Both the position numbers and the translations under genes were made by a program. Below are positions 1 to 7,395 of a DNA stretch of 64,000 nucleotides, one piece after another. The notes under the pieces were generated by a model. It searched no databases. It had not been told where the DNA came from and was given only the letters and a program-made list of their open reading frames with translations. Position 1 is the first letter of the stretch; each line of letters starts with the position of its first letter. The DNA is from an uncultured Novosphingobium sp. (GTDB lineage Bacteria; Pseudomonadota; Alphaproteobacteria; Sphingomonadales; Sphingomonadaceae), in assembly GCA_946886075.1 (NCBI GenBank), contig CAMPHR010000016.1:1-64000 (forward strand). The letters are read 5' to 3'.

Positions 1-29
1 TCGGAGCGTCAGATGTGTATAAGAGACAG
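1..29 (+). other. Residual Nextera (Tn5) sequencing adapter
   Basis: Bases 11-29 are the exact 19-bp Tn5 mosaic end used in Nextera libraries. Bases 1-10 resemble the adjoining read-1 adapter tail with one base missing. This is library DNA rather than genome, so the true sequence starts at base 30. Translating through it gives the artificial N-terminus MCIRDR, a known contaminant signature. Confidence 0.95.
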
Positions 30-30
30 G

Positions 31-897
31 CTCAAGGGCATCGGCCTGCGCTTGCTGGCGATGATGTTCATGGCGGTCATGTTCGCGCTCGGCAAAGTCG
101 TCGGTACGCGCGGCGTCAGCCTGATCGAACTTATCTTCTACCGCCAGGCGCTGGCTCTGCCGCTGATCGTCACCTGGGTCGCCATGACCGACGGCCTTCC
201 CTCGGTGCGCAGCAATCGTCTGGGCGCCCATGTCAGCCGCACCATACTCGGCCTTACTGGCATGGTCCTCAATTTCGGCTCCTATCTGCTGCTGCCTTTG
301 ACTGAGGCTACGGCGATCGGCTTCACGATGCCGATCTTCGCCACCCTGCTCTCGGCGCTCCTGCTGCGGGAGGCGACAGGCCCGCACCGTTGGGCCGCCA
401 TCATGCTCGGATTCGTCGGCATCCTCATCATGGTCCGACCGGACGGCGCGCACTTCCCCCCGCTGGGCCTTGCCGTCGCGCTTTCCGCCGCCGTCATCAC
501 CGCCTGCATCGGCCTGCTGCTCCGTGACCTTGGCCGCACGGAAAGGACGGGCGCCATCGTCTTCTGGTTCACCACGCTCTCCCTCCCGCCGCTCGGCATC
601 CTCATGCTGTTCGTTGGAAAGGCGCACGATCCCATGACCTGGGTCATGCTGGTGGGAGTCGGGATCACTGGCGGCATAGCGCAGCTGTGCATGACCGGCG
701 CGCTGCGCCACGCGCCCGTGTCGGTTATCCTGCCGATGGATTATAGCACGATCATCTGGTCGACCATGCTCGGCCTGCTGATCTGGGGCGAATGGCCCAT
801 GTTCACGACATGGGTCGGGGCAGCGCTCATCATCATGAGCGGCCTCTACATCGCGTGGCGGGAGCATGTACGCTCCCGCCGTCCCGCTTCAGCCTAG
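31..897 (+). CDS. DMT-superfamily (EamA) transporter, 5' truncated by contig end
   Basis: About 288 residues are visible and the natural start is missing, because the reading frame runs back into adapter sequence. The protein is almost entirely hydrophobic, with roughly ten membrane segments arranged as two EamA-like halves of about five each. Small and aromatic residues cluster at the helix ends (for example GEWPMFTTWVGA near the C-terminus), as in RhaT/YdcZ-type drug/metabolite exporters. Such proteins sit in the inner membrane and exchange small metabolites; the substrate cannot be predicted. The stop overlaps the 3' end of the convergent osmC-like gene by 9 bases. The family is confident; the start and full length are unknown. 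Confidence 0.85.
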   Translation, partial: LKGIGLRLLAMMFMAVMFALGKVVGTRGVSLIELIFYRQALALPLIVTWVAMTDGLPSVRSNRLGAHVSRTILGLTGMVLNFGSYLLLPLTEATAIGFTMPIFATLLSALLLREATGPHRWAAIMLGFVGILIMVRPDGAHFPPLGLAVALSAAVITACIGLLLRDLGRTERTGAIVFWFTTLSLPPLGILMLFVGKAHDPMTWVMLVGVGITGGIAQLCMTGALRHAPVSVILPMDYSTIIWSTMLGLLIWGEWPMFTTWVGAALIIMSGLYIAWREHVRSRRPASA

Positions 898-1320
898 CAG
901 CTCCGCGTCCAGGCTAATGTCCGCATTTAGCAGCTTGGATACCGGGCAATTCTCCTTCGCCTTTGCCGCCAGTTCCTGGAATTTCGCATCGTCAGCGCCA
1001 GGGATCCTCGCCTTCAGCGTCAATTTGCTGGCCGTGATCGCAAAGCCGCCATCCTGCTGTTCCAGCGTGACCACGGCGTTTGTCTCCATCTTCTCCGCAG
1101 TCAGCCCCGCCTCGCCCAATATCATCGACAGCGCCATGGTGAAGCAGGAAGCATGAGCCGCCGCGATCAACTCCTCCGGATTGGACCCCGGTACACCTTC
1201 AAAGCGCATGGCAAACCCATAGGGGTGAGCATCCAGCGCCCCGCTTTGCGTCGAGATCGCGCCTTTTCCGTCTTTCAGGCCGCCGCTCCAAACGGCTGAT
1301 CCACTGCGATTGATCTTCAT
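889..1320 (-). CDS. osmC: OsmC-family peroxiredoxin-like protein
   Basis: At 143 residues this has the same length as E. coli OsmC. Two conserved cysteines are visible, Cys59 in HASCF and Cys125 in ENCPVSK, at the same positions as the thiol pair that reduces organic hydroperoxides in OsmC. The fold is expected to be a cytoplasmic dimer detoxifying lipid and organic peroxides with a dithiol reductant. The gene faces the upstream transporter convergently and starts back-to-back with the PRC-barrel gene at 1406, so the 85-bp gap probably holds divergent promoters. The subgroup (OsmC rather than Ohr) is inferred from the HASCF and NCPVS contexts. Confidence 0.9.
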   Translation of the reverse strand: MKINRSGSAVWSGGLKDGKGAISTQSGALDAHPYGFAMRFEGVPGSNPEELIAAAHASCFTMALSMILGEAGLTAEKMETNAVVTLEQQDGGFAITASKLTLKARIPGADDAKFQELAAKAKENCPVSKLLNADISLDAELLG

Positions 1321-1405
1321 GTCATTCTCCTCCGTAAAGAGTGGGAACCCCGCGGATCGTGCCCGGTTTCATCTTCATAGCGCACAATTGTGCAGGAGAG
1401 TGACG

Positions 1406-1771
1406 ATGATTGAACCTTCTATGGAAAATGGAAGCGAACTGATCGCCTCCGATCGTGTGGAGGGGACCGCGGTCTACAATCTCGACGGGGAACGGCTCGG
1501 CCACATTTCCAACTTCATGGTGGAAAAGCGCAGCGGTCAGGTCCGTTACGCCGTCCTATCCTTTGGCGGCTTTCTCGGCATCGGCCATGACCATTATCCC
1601 ATCCCCTGGTCGATGCTGAACTATGACGCCGGCAAGGGCGGCTATATCGTCGATCTGAGCAAGGAGATGCTGGATAGCGCCCCCCGTCATCTCGCAGACA
1701 CGCGGCCGGAATATGACGAGGCCTATGGCCGCAACGTCTACTCCTATTACGGCCTCATATATCCTTGGTAA
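1406..1771 (+). CDS. PRC-barrel domain protein
   Basis: A 121-residue soluble protein. The ATG at 1406 is chosen because AGGAGAG lies five bases upstream; the longer open frame from 1310 has no ribosome binding site and runs into the osmC promoter region. Residues about 10-85 form a PRC-barrel: the GTAVYNLDGERLGHI strand pattern, then YAVLSFGGFLGIGHDHYPIPWSML, typical of stand-alone alphaproteobacterial PRC proteins. Related barrels occur in RimM and photosynthetic reaction-centre H subunits and mediate protein or RNA contacts. The tyrosine-rich C-terminus (YSYYGLIYPW) is unusual. No specific role can be assigned; stand-alone members are often stress-related. Confidence 0.85.
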   Translation: MIEPSMENGSELIASDRVEGTAVYNLDGERLGHISNFMVEKRSGQVRYAVLSFGGFLGIGHDHYPIPWSMLNYDAGKGGYIVDLSKEMLDSAPRHLADTRPEYDEAYGRNVYSYYGLIYPW

Positions 1772-1921
1772 CAGGCGAAGTTGCCGCCATGATGGCGCTC
1801 TTCCAAAGCTGAACGCCAGATGAATCCAGTCGCCCAAATTTGGACACATTTGGTCGCTGGAGCATTGTCTACCTAAACAATAGAATATATATCCCGCATG
1901 TAATTGAACGAGGATCAAACC

Positions 1922-2596
1922 ATGGACCGATTCGGACATCCGGGCGACGCGCGCAATCCTGTCGTGCTGACCATACCGGGTCTCAACAACAGCGGCCCCG
2001 GTCATTGGCAGACCCTTTGGGAGGGCATGCGCGGCGATTGCCAGCGTGTCGATCTGGGCAGCTGGGCCAGCCCCAACCGCAATGCATGGGTCACTCGCCT
2101 TGATGCGGCGATCCGCGAAGTTGAAGGACCGATCATCCTGGCCGCGCACAGCCTGGGCTGCCTCGCCGTCGCCTGGTGGGGCGCGTTGCAGAGCCAGGCT
2201 TATGGCTGGCCGGTGACGGGCGCATTGCTGGTCGCCCCGCCTGATTGCGACCGGATGGAAACGCCCGAAACGATCGGCGGCTTTGGACCGACGCCACGGG
2301 CACAGCTGCCCTTCCCGTCGATGGTCGTCGCCAGCCGCAACGACCCTTATATCTTCTTCGAACGCGCCCACAGTATCGCCAAAAATTGGGGCAGCAGCTT
2401 TGTCGATGCGGGCTTTAGCGGACATATCAATGCTGAAGCCAATCTTGGCACATGGGATTTCGGCCAATCCCTTCTGGAACGGCTGGTCGACAATGCACAT
2501 GAACAGGCTTCGCTCATGCGGCAGATGCGGCCAGCCATTCCCCTCGCCCATCATCAACATGACCGCAAACTGGCGGCGATGCGGTTGATCGGCTGA
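1922..2596 (+). CDS. RBBP9/YdeN-type alpha/beta serine hydrolase
   Basis: A 224-residue protein. The ATG at 1922 follows AGGA by seven bases; an in-frame TTG at 1904 would add six residues and is less likely. The family signature IPGLNNSGPGHWQTLWE lies at residues 18-34, the nucleophile elbow AHSLG puts the catalytic serine at residue 77, the acid is in SRNDPY and the histidine in SGHINAEANLGTWDFG. This matches the RBBP9/YdeN hydrolases, small cytosolic enzymes cleaving aromatic amides or esters whose physiological substrates are mostly unknown. The C-terminus after the last helix is rich in H, Q and R. It is followed by a possible terminator. Confidence 0.9.
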   Translation: MDRFGHPGDARNPVVLTIPGLNNSGPGHWQTLWEGMRGDCQRVDLGSWASPNRNAWVTRLDAAIREVEGPIILAAHSLGCLAVAWWGALQSQAYGWPVTGALLVAPPDCDRMETPETIGGFGPTPRAQLPFPSMVVASRNDPYIFFERAHSIAKNWGSSFVDAGFSGHINAEANLGTWDFGQSLLERLVDNAHEQASLMRQMRPAIPLAHHQHDRKLAAMRLIG

Positions 2597-2602
2597 ATTT
2601 TA

Positions 2603-2648
2603 AGGGCGCGACAAGGCAAACTTGGGCGCCCTATATATTTGCTTTTTT
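2603..2648 (+). terminator. Possible Rho-independent terminator
   Basis: AGGGCGC (2603-2609) can pair with GCGCCCT across a 16-base loop. The stem is followed by an AT-rich tract ending in a T-run at 2643-2648. The loop is long and the T-run distant, so this is tentative. Confidence 0.35.
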
Positions 2649-2691
2649 GTCTATTAAATTAGTTGAGATAAAAGCAGGCCATGAGGTGCTT

Positions 2692-2883
2692 ATGAGTGAA
2701 AGCCGACCAACAGAATTTGCCCGCAACGGCCGCGCAGATGGCCAGCGGGCGGACATTTCCGTCAGCATCGAAAAGGTTCGCGGCGTTCTTGAAGCACTGC
2801 GTTTCGGGTCGATCACATTGACCGTGCATGATGCCCGCGTCGTCCAGATCGACGTGACGGAAAAGACTCGTCTCACCGCCTGA
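2692..2883 (+). CDS. yezD: YezD-family (DUF2292) small protein
   Basis: A 63-residue protein. The ATG at 2692 has AGG five bases upstream; an earlier in-frame start at 2647 lacks one. The C-terminal half, RFGSITLTVHDARVVQIDVTEKTR (given here in part), is the DUF2292/YezD signature: a short strand-rich domain that normally ends TEKxRL, as here. Family members often sit beside sulfate, sulfonate or other sulfur-uptake genes, but their biochemical role is unknown. Here the neighbour 170 bases downstream on the same strand is a TonB receptor, which suggests but does not prove a link to sulfur-compound uptake. Confidence 0.8.
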   Translation: MSESRPTEFARNGRADGQRADISVSIEKVRGVLEALRFGSITLTVHDARVVQIDVTEKTRLTA

Positions 2884-2997
2884 AAGCGGCGGGGGCCTTT
2901 AAGGGTTGCAAACCAAGCCGCCGGACAGGCGGTTATTGATAGGCGGCAGGGGGTGGGCCGCTAAACTGTCCATACCATTCCCAGACCATCGGTTTTG

Positions 2998-3048
2998 ACC
3001 GGACCACCGGAAAGGCCGCGATCAACATTCACCGGACCTCCGGAAGGG
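2998..3048 (+). promoter_or_regulatory. Two dyad repeats in the TonB receptor leader
   Basis: Two near-identical 18-bp copies, at 2998-3015 and 3031-3048, are offset by 33 bp (about three helical turns). Each carries CCGGA-CC-NCCGG. The downstream copy is a perfect 5+5 inverted repeat (3032-3043) that runs into the GGAAGGGG ribosome binding site of the receptor gene; the upstream copy has one mismatch. The arrangement fits a twofold operator or an SD-masking hairpin. No known regulator is recognised. Confidence 0.5.
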
Positions 3049-3056
3049 GAATTTTT

Positions 3057-5537
3057 ATGATTGCGCGTTCTCTGTTGCTCGCCGGTGTGGCGAGCGCATC
3101 CATCTTTGCGTCCAGCGTTCATGCCGAGGAAGCGCCTGTACCAGCCGCCGACGCAGCTGTCCCGGCCGCAGATGCAGCCGAACAGGCCTCGAGCCCTCGC
3201 GGTGAGGTGATCATCGTCACCGCCCGTCGCCGTCAGGAAACGGCGCAGGAAGTGCCGCTTGCGATCTCCGTCATTCGTGGCGACAGCATCGAAGCGACCG
3301 GCAACTTTAACGTCGTGAAGCTCCAGCAGCTCGCACCGACCTTGCAGGTCTACACGACCAATCCTCGCAATACCTCGGTCAACATCCGTGGCCTTGGCGT
3401 GCCGTTCGGCCTCACCAGCGATGGCTTTGAACAGGGCGTCGGCATCTATGTCGACGACGTCTATAATTCCCGCGTCGCCGCCGCCACCTTCGACTTCCTC
3501 GACGTCAGCCAGGTGGAGGTGCTACGCGGCCCACAGGGCACGCTCTACGGCAAGAACACGACCGCCGGTGCGATCAATATCACGACCAACCAGCCGACCT
3601 TCGACTTCGAAGGCCGTGCCGAGCTGAGCGTCGGTAACCTGAACTACCGGCAGGCAAAGGCCGCCATTTCCGGTCCGCTTTCGGGCACGGTCGCCGCCCG
3701 CCTCGCGGTCGCCGCGACCAGCCGCCGGGGCACGCTCTACAACGTCACGTCGCAGCGCTGGATCAACGAACAGGACAATCTGGGCCTTCGCGGCCAGCTC
3801 CTCTTCCAACCCAATGATGATTTCAGCATCACCTTGTCAGGCGACTATAGCAAGCAGGATCCCGAATGCTGCGGTACCACCTTCGTGCGCGTGGGCCGCA
3901 CACAGCGCCCGCTGAACCGTCAATATGACGCCTTGGCCGCAGCGCAGGGCTATGTCGTGCCCAGCCGCAATCCCTATGACCGCCTGTCCGACCTCGACAG
4001 CAACCTCAATGCTGGCAACAAGATCGGCGGCGTTTCGGCTCGGGTAAAGTGGGATGCTGGCCCCGGCACGCTGACCTCCGTCACCGCTTGGCGCTTCTGG
4101 GACTGGAAGCCGGAAAATGACCGTGACTTCACCGGCCTGCCGATCGTGTCCAAGTCACAGAACCCCTCGCAACAGGACCAGTATAGCCAGGAATTCCGCT
4201 ACAATTATGAAAGCCAGAAGATCGACTTCGTCGTCGGCCTCTTCGGCTTCAAACAGCGGATCGACACGCAGGGCACCGAGCAGCAGGGCGCAGCGGCAGC
4301 CAAGTGGAGCCTCGCACCCTCGGCCGACCCGTTGAACCCCGCCAACAACCCTGCAACGCTTGCGGGCCTCACCGCCAGCAACACGCAGTGGCTCAAGAGC
4401 GAAAGCGCCGCGCTGTTCGGTCAGCTCAGCTGGAAGGTCACCGACGCTCTGACGATCCAGCCCGGCCTGCGGCTCAACTATGACAAGAAGTCGGGCTTCT
4501 ACCAGCGCGTCGTGACGAATGCGCAGGGCCAGGCGATCAGCTGCACCACGCCCGCGGCGCCCGGCACGATCGCCGGTACGTCGCAGCAGTGCGGCGTCTA
4601 TCAGCCGCAGGTAAGTGCCCCTTCGGACAGCGCGTGGAACTTCACTTACGACTTCAACGTCAACTACAAGATCGCGCGGGACATCCTCGCCTATGCGACC
4701 TATGCCAAGAGCTTCAAGACGCTGGGCATCAACCAGAACGGCTTGCCGCTCAACCTGGACAATACGGTCAATTATGACGCCGCGACGGTGAAGCCGGAGT
4801 CGGTCCAGCATTTTGAAGTCGGGCTCAAGACGCAGCTGTGGGATCGCCGCGCGACGTTCAACATCTCGGCCTTCCGCACCACGATCAAGGATTTCCAGGC
4901 GACCGTGAACGGCGGCCAGTTCGGCACCGTGCGCGGCTACCTCGCCAATGCGGAAAAGGTCCGGTCGCAGGGTATCGAAGCGGACTTCAAAGTGGTCGCC
5001 AGCGACCGCTTCACCGCATATGCCAACGCAGCCTACACCGACGCCAAATATAAGAAGTTCACCAACGCACCCTGCCCGCCTGAACTGTCCGGCGGCCCGT
5101 CGCAGGCCGCCAACGCGACGCCCGACTACTCACAACCGGGCGTGCCGGGCGCGGCGAGCCCCCGCCAGTGCGACATCTCCGGCCAAGACCTGCCCGGCGT
5201 GTCCAAATGGGCTTTCTCCTACGGCGCGGAATATAACATCCCGGTCACGCTGCTGGCGAAGGAAGGCCAGGTCTATCTGGGCGTCGATGGCAATTACCGT
5301 TCGCACTGGAACTCAAACGCCTCGCCCTCACGCTATACGGACGTGAAGGGCTATGCCCTCACCAACTTCCGCGCAGGCTTCCGCGGCGAAGGCTTCGACG
5401 TCTTCGGTTGGATCCGCAACGCCTTCGACGTGAACTACATCGAAAATCTCCAGGTCGCGCCCGGCAACACCGGCCTCATCGCAGGTCAGGTTGGCGATCC
5501 CCGGACTTGGGGCGGAACGATCAAATTCTCGTTCTGA
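3057..5537 (+). CDS. TonB-dependent outer-membrane receptor
   Basis: An 826-residue protein with an N-terminal signal peptide ending near ASSVHA-EE, an Ala/Pro-rich spacer, then a TonB-box-like segment EVIIVTARRR (about residues 50-59). A plug domain follows (VPLAISVIRGDSI, VLRGPQGTLYGKNTTAGAIN) and then a 22-strand-type barrel ending in GGTIKFSF with the terminal phenylalanine required for outer-membrane assembly. This is the FecA/CirA-like class abundant in sphingomonads, used for energised uptake of siderophores, vitamins, sugars or aromatic compounds. The substrate is not predictable. The ATG at 3057 has GGAAGGGG just upstream. The gene is preceded by a duplicated dyad and closed by a strong terminator, so it is probably monocistronic. 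Confidence 0.95.
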   Translation: MIARSLLLAGVASASIFASSVHAEEAPVPAADAAVPAADAAEQASSPRGEVIIVTARRRQETAQEVPLAISVIRGDSIEATGNFNVVKLQQLAPTLQVYTTNPRNTSVNIRGLGVPFGLTSDGFEQGVGIYVDDVYNSRVAAATFDFLDVSQVEVLRGPQGTLYGKNTTAGAINITTNQPTFDFEGRAELSVGNLNYRQAKAAISGPLSGTVAARLAVAATSRRGTLYNVTSQRWINEQDNLGLRGQLLFQPNDDFSITLSGDYSKQDPECCGTTFVRVGRTQRPLNRQYDALAAAQGYVVPSRNPYDRLSDLDSNLNAGNKIGGVSARVKWDAGPGTLTSVTAWRFWDWKPENDRDFTGLPIVSKSQNPSQQDQYSQEFRYNYESQKIDFVVGLFGFKQRIDTQGTEQQGAAAAKWSLAPSADPLNPANNPATLAGLTASNTQWLKSESAALFGQLSWKVTDALTIQPGLRLNYDKKSGFYQRVVTNAQGQAISCTTPAAPGTIAGTSQQCGVYQPQVSAPSDSAWNFTYDFNVNYKIARDILAYATYAKSFKTLGINQNGLPLNLDNTVNYDAATVKPESVQHFEVGLKTQLWDRRATFNISAFRTTIKDFQATVNGGQFGTVRGYLANAEKVRSQGIEADFKVVASDRFTAYANAAYTDAKYKKFTNAPCPPELSGGPSQAANATPDYSQPGVPGAASPRQCDISGQDLPGVSKWAFSYGAEYNIPVTLLAKEGQVYLGVDGNYRSHWNSNASPSRYTDVKGYALTNFRAGFRGEGFDVFGWIRNAFDVNYIENLQVAPGNTGLIAGQVGDPRTWGGTIKFSF

Positions 5538-5561
5538 TCCCGTAACGATGTTCATCCCCTG

Positions 5562-5600
5562 CGGGAGCGGCACAGGCCTGCCGCTCCCGTTCTTTTTTCT
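5562..5600 (+). terminator. Strong Rho-independent terminator after the TonB receptor
   Basis: A perfect 11-bp GC-rich stem (5562-5572 with 5579-5589, loop CAGGCC) is followed by TTCTTTTTTCT. It lies 25 bases past the receptor stop codon. Confidence 0.9.
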
Positions 5601-5608
5601 TGAACATC

Positions 5609-5690
5609 CGTCATCCCAGCGAACGCTGGGATCTCAGGCCCCACCGAGCGACCTTCCCGGGAAGAGATCCCAGCCTTCGCTGGGATGACG
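5609..5690. repeat. Inverted pair of REP-like palindromes
   Basis: A 27-bp unit at 5609-5635 recurs inverted at 5664-5690 with one mismatch. Each unit is itself palindromic (ATCCCAGC...GCTGGGAT) and flanked by GTC/CTC. A further palindrome, CTTCCCGGGAAG, lies between them. A related single unit (GTCATCCC...GGGATCTC in reverse) is at 49157-49181, so this is a dispersed intergenic family. Confidence 0.85.
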
Positions 5691-5739
5691 GGATTACCCC
5701 CCATTTGCGCCCCCGGCCCCGCTGGAGTAGAGCAACCGC

Positions 5740-6612
5740 ATGTCCACCACCTTCACGCTCGACACCTCCACCAGCCGCGCCAATCCCACCCCCGCGCCGA
5801 TGAAGCGCCTGACCGTTCCCGCCATTCAGCGCCGCAAGGCCGAAGGTAAAACGGACGAGCCACTGGTGATGCTGACCGCCTATACCGCGCGGCAGGCGCA
5901 GCTGCTCGATCCCCATTGCGACATGCTGCTCGTCGGCGATTCGCTCGGCCAGGTCATCTACGGCCTGCCCTCGACCCTTCCCGTTACCCTCGACATGATG
6001 ATCGCGCACGGCGCCGCCGTGGTCCGGGGCAGCTATCACAGCCTCGTCCTCGTCGACATGCCCTTCGGCAGCTACGAAGCCTCCCCCGCCCACGCCTTCG
6101 CCAGCGCCAGCCGCGTCATGGCCGAAACCGGGTGCGCCGCCGTCAAGTTGGAAGGCGGTCAGGCCATGGCCGAAACCATCGCATTCCTCACCCAGCGCGG
6201 CATCCCCGTCATGGCCCATGTCGGCCTCACACCGCAGGCCGTCAACGCGCTCGGCGGCTATGGCGCGCGCGGCAAGAGCCAGGAAGAACATGCCAAGATC
6301 ATGGACGACGCCCGCGCCGTGGCCAAGGCAGGCGCGTTCGCCGTCGTGCTGGAAGGCGTCATGGAAGAGCTCGCCATCGCCATTACTGACAGCCTCGACA
6401 TCCCCGTCATCGGCATCGGCGCATCAGCGCATTGCGACGGCCAGGTGCTGGTCGCCGAAGACATGCTCGGCATGTTCGAACGCGTGCCCCGCTTCGTGAA
6501 ACGCTATGAAAACATCGCCGAAACGATCAGCAATGCAGCCGAACGCTACGCCGCCGACGTGCGCAATCGCAGCTTCCCCACAGCAGATCAGGTCTATCGG
6601 CCCAAAAAGTAA
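5740..6612 (+). CDS. panB: 3-methyl-2-oxobutanoate hydroxymethyltransferase (PanB)
   Basis: A 290-residue cytoplasmic enzyme that transfers a hydroxymethyl group from 5,10-methylene-tetrahydrofolate to alpha-ketoisovalerate, the first committed step of pantothenate/CoA synthesis. Visible signatures include [17 protein letters not shown], the metal-binding [36 protein letters not shown] and the catalytic-region VLEGV followed by IPVIGIGA. Length is about 25 residues above the E. coli enzyme owing to an N-terminal tail ([20 protein letters not shown]). If the internal ATG at 5800 (MKRLTVPAI) is used, the length becomes typical. No panC lies next to it. Confidence 0.95.
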   Translation: MSTTFTLDTSTSRANPTPAPMKRLTVPAIQRRKAEGKTDEPLVMLTAYTARQAQLLDPHCDMLLVGDSLGQVIYGLPSTLPVTLDMMIAHGAAVVRGSYHSLVLVDMPFGSYEASPAHAFASASRVMAETGCAAVKLEGGQAMAETIAFLTQRGIPVMAHVGLTPQAVNALGGYGARGKSQEEHAKIMDDARAVAKAGAFAVVLEGVMEELAIAITDSLDIPVIGIGASAHCDGQVLVAEDMLGMFERVPRFVKRYENIAETISNAAERYAADVRNRSFPTADQVYRPKK

Positions 6613-6686
6613 TTTGCGCTAAGCGCCGCCGCCGCTATTGATCGCGCCTTCCGCGAGCTTTTTCTGACGCATATCTGGAGACCCAA

Positions 6687-7385
6687 GTGGCCCTGACGCC
6701 GCAAAACAGCGAAGCCTTCATGCGCGAGGTCGATGAGGCCGTTCGCCAGGACCAGCTGCTGACCTTCTGGCAGCGCTTCGGACGCTGGATTCTCGCGGCC
6801 GTGGTGATCGGCTTGGTGGCCTTCGCAGGCTGGCTCTACTGGCAGCATTACAGCGCCACCCAGTCGCAAGCGGTATCGGAAGAAATGGACAAGGTCCTGT
6901 CGGCAGCCGCAGGTGGCGGAACGCCCGATGCCAAGCAACTCGACGCGCTGACCAATGCCAGCCAGCCCGGCTTCCGCGCATCGGCCCTGCTGGTGAAGGC
7001 AGGCACTGCCGCGCGCAAGGGCGATAACAAGGGCGCGATCGCCGCCTACAAGGCAATGGCAACGGACAGCTCGCTCGATCAACCCTATCGTGACCTCGCG
7101 CTCATCCGGCAGACCGTGCTCGAGTTCGAAACACTCCAGCCGCAGCAGATCGTCGATCGCCTGAAGCCCTTGGCAGTCGAAGGCGCGCCCTGGTTCGGCA
7201 GCGCCGGTGAACTGGTCGCGATCGCCTATATGAAGATGCGCAAGCCTGAACTCGCCGGACCGATGTTCGCCGCGATGGCAAAGGATCCTACTGTGCCGCA
7301 GTCGATCCGTTCACGCGCGCGACAGATGGCAGGCTTATTGGGCATAGACGCGGTCGAAACGCCGACCGCACCGGGACAGGGATGA
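6687..7385 (+). CDS. YfgM-like membrane-anchored TPR protein
   Basis: A 232-residue protein with a GTG start, CTGGAG lying six bases upstream. An N-terminal cytoplasmic segment (residues 1-30, FMREVDEAVRQDQLLTFWQRFGR) is followed by one membrane helix (about 31-52) and a periplasmic region with TPR-like helices. This is the TPR_21/YfgM architecture: an ancillary subunit of the SecYEG translocon that helps pass envelope proteins to periplasmic chaperones. Gene order yfgM-bamB-der is conserved in proteobacteria and present here (bamB 10 bases downstream), which strengthens the call. It is named YfgM-like by context and topology. Confidence 0.85.
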   Translation: MALTPQNSEAFMREVDEAVRQDQLLTFWQRFGRWILAAVVIGLVAFAGWLYWQHYSATQSQAVSEEMDKVLSAAAGGGTPDAKQLDALTNASQPGFRASALLVKAGTAARKGDNKGAIAAYKAMATDSSLDQPYRDLALIRQTVLEFETLQPQQIVDRLKPLAVEGAPWFGSAGELVAIAYMKMRKPELAGPMFAAMAKDPTVPQSIRSRARQMAGLLGIDAVETPTAPGQG

Positions 7386-7395
7386 AGATAAGCGC

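Noticed and set aside
13..30. Translation start MCIRDR of the first transporter
   Set aside because: It is encoded by the sequencing adapter, not the genome.
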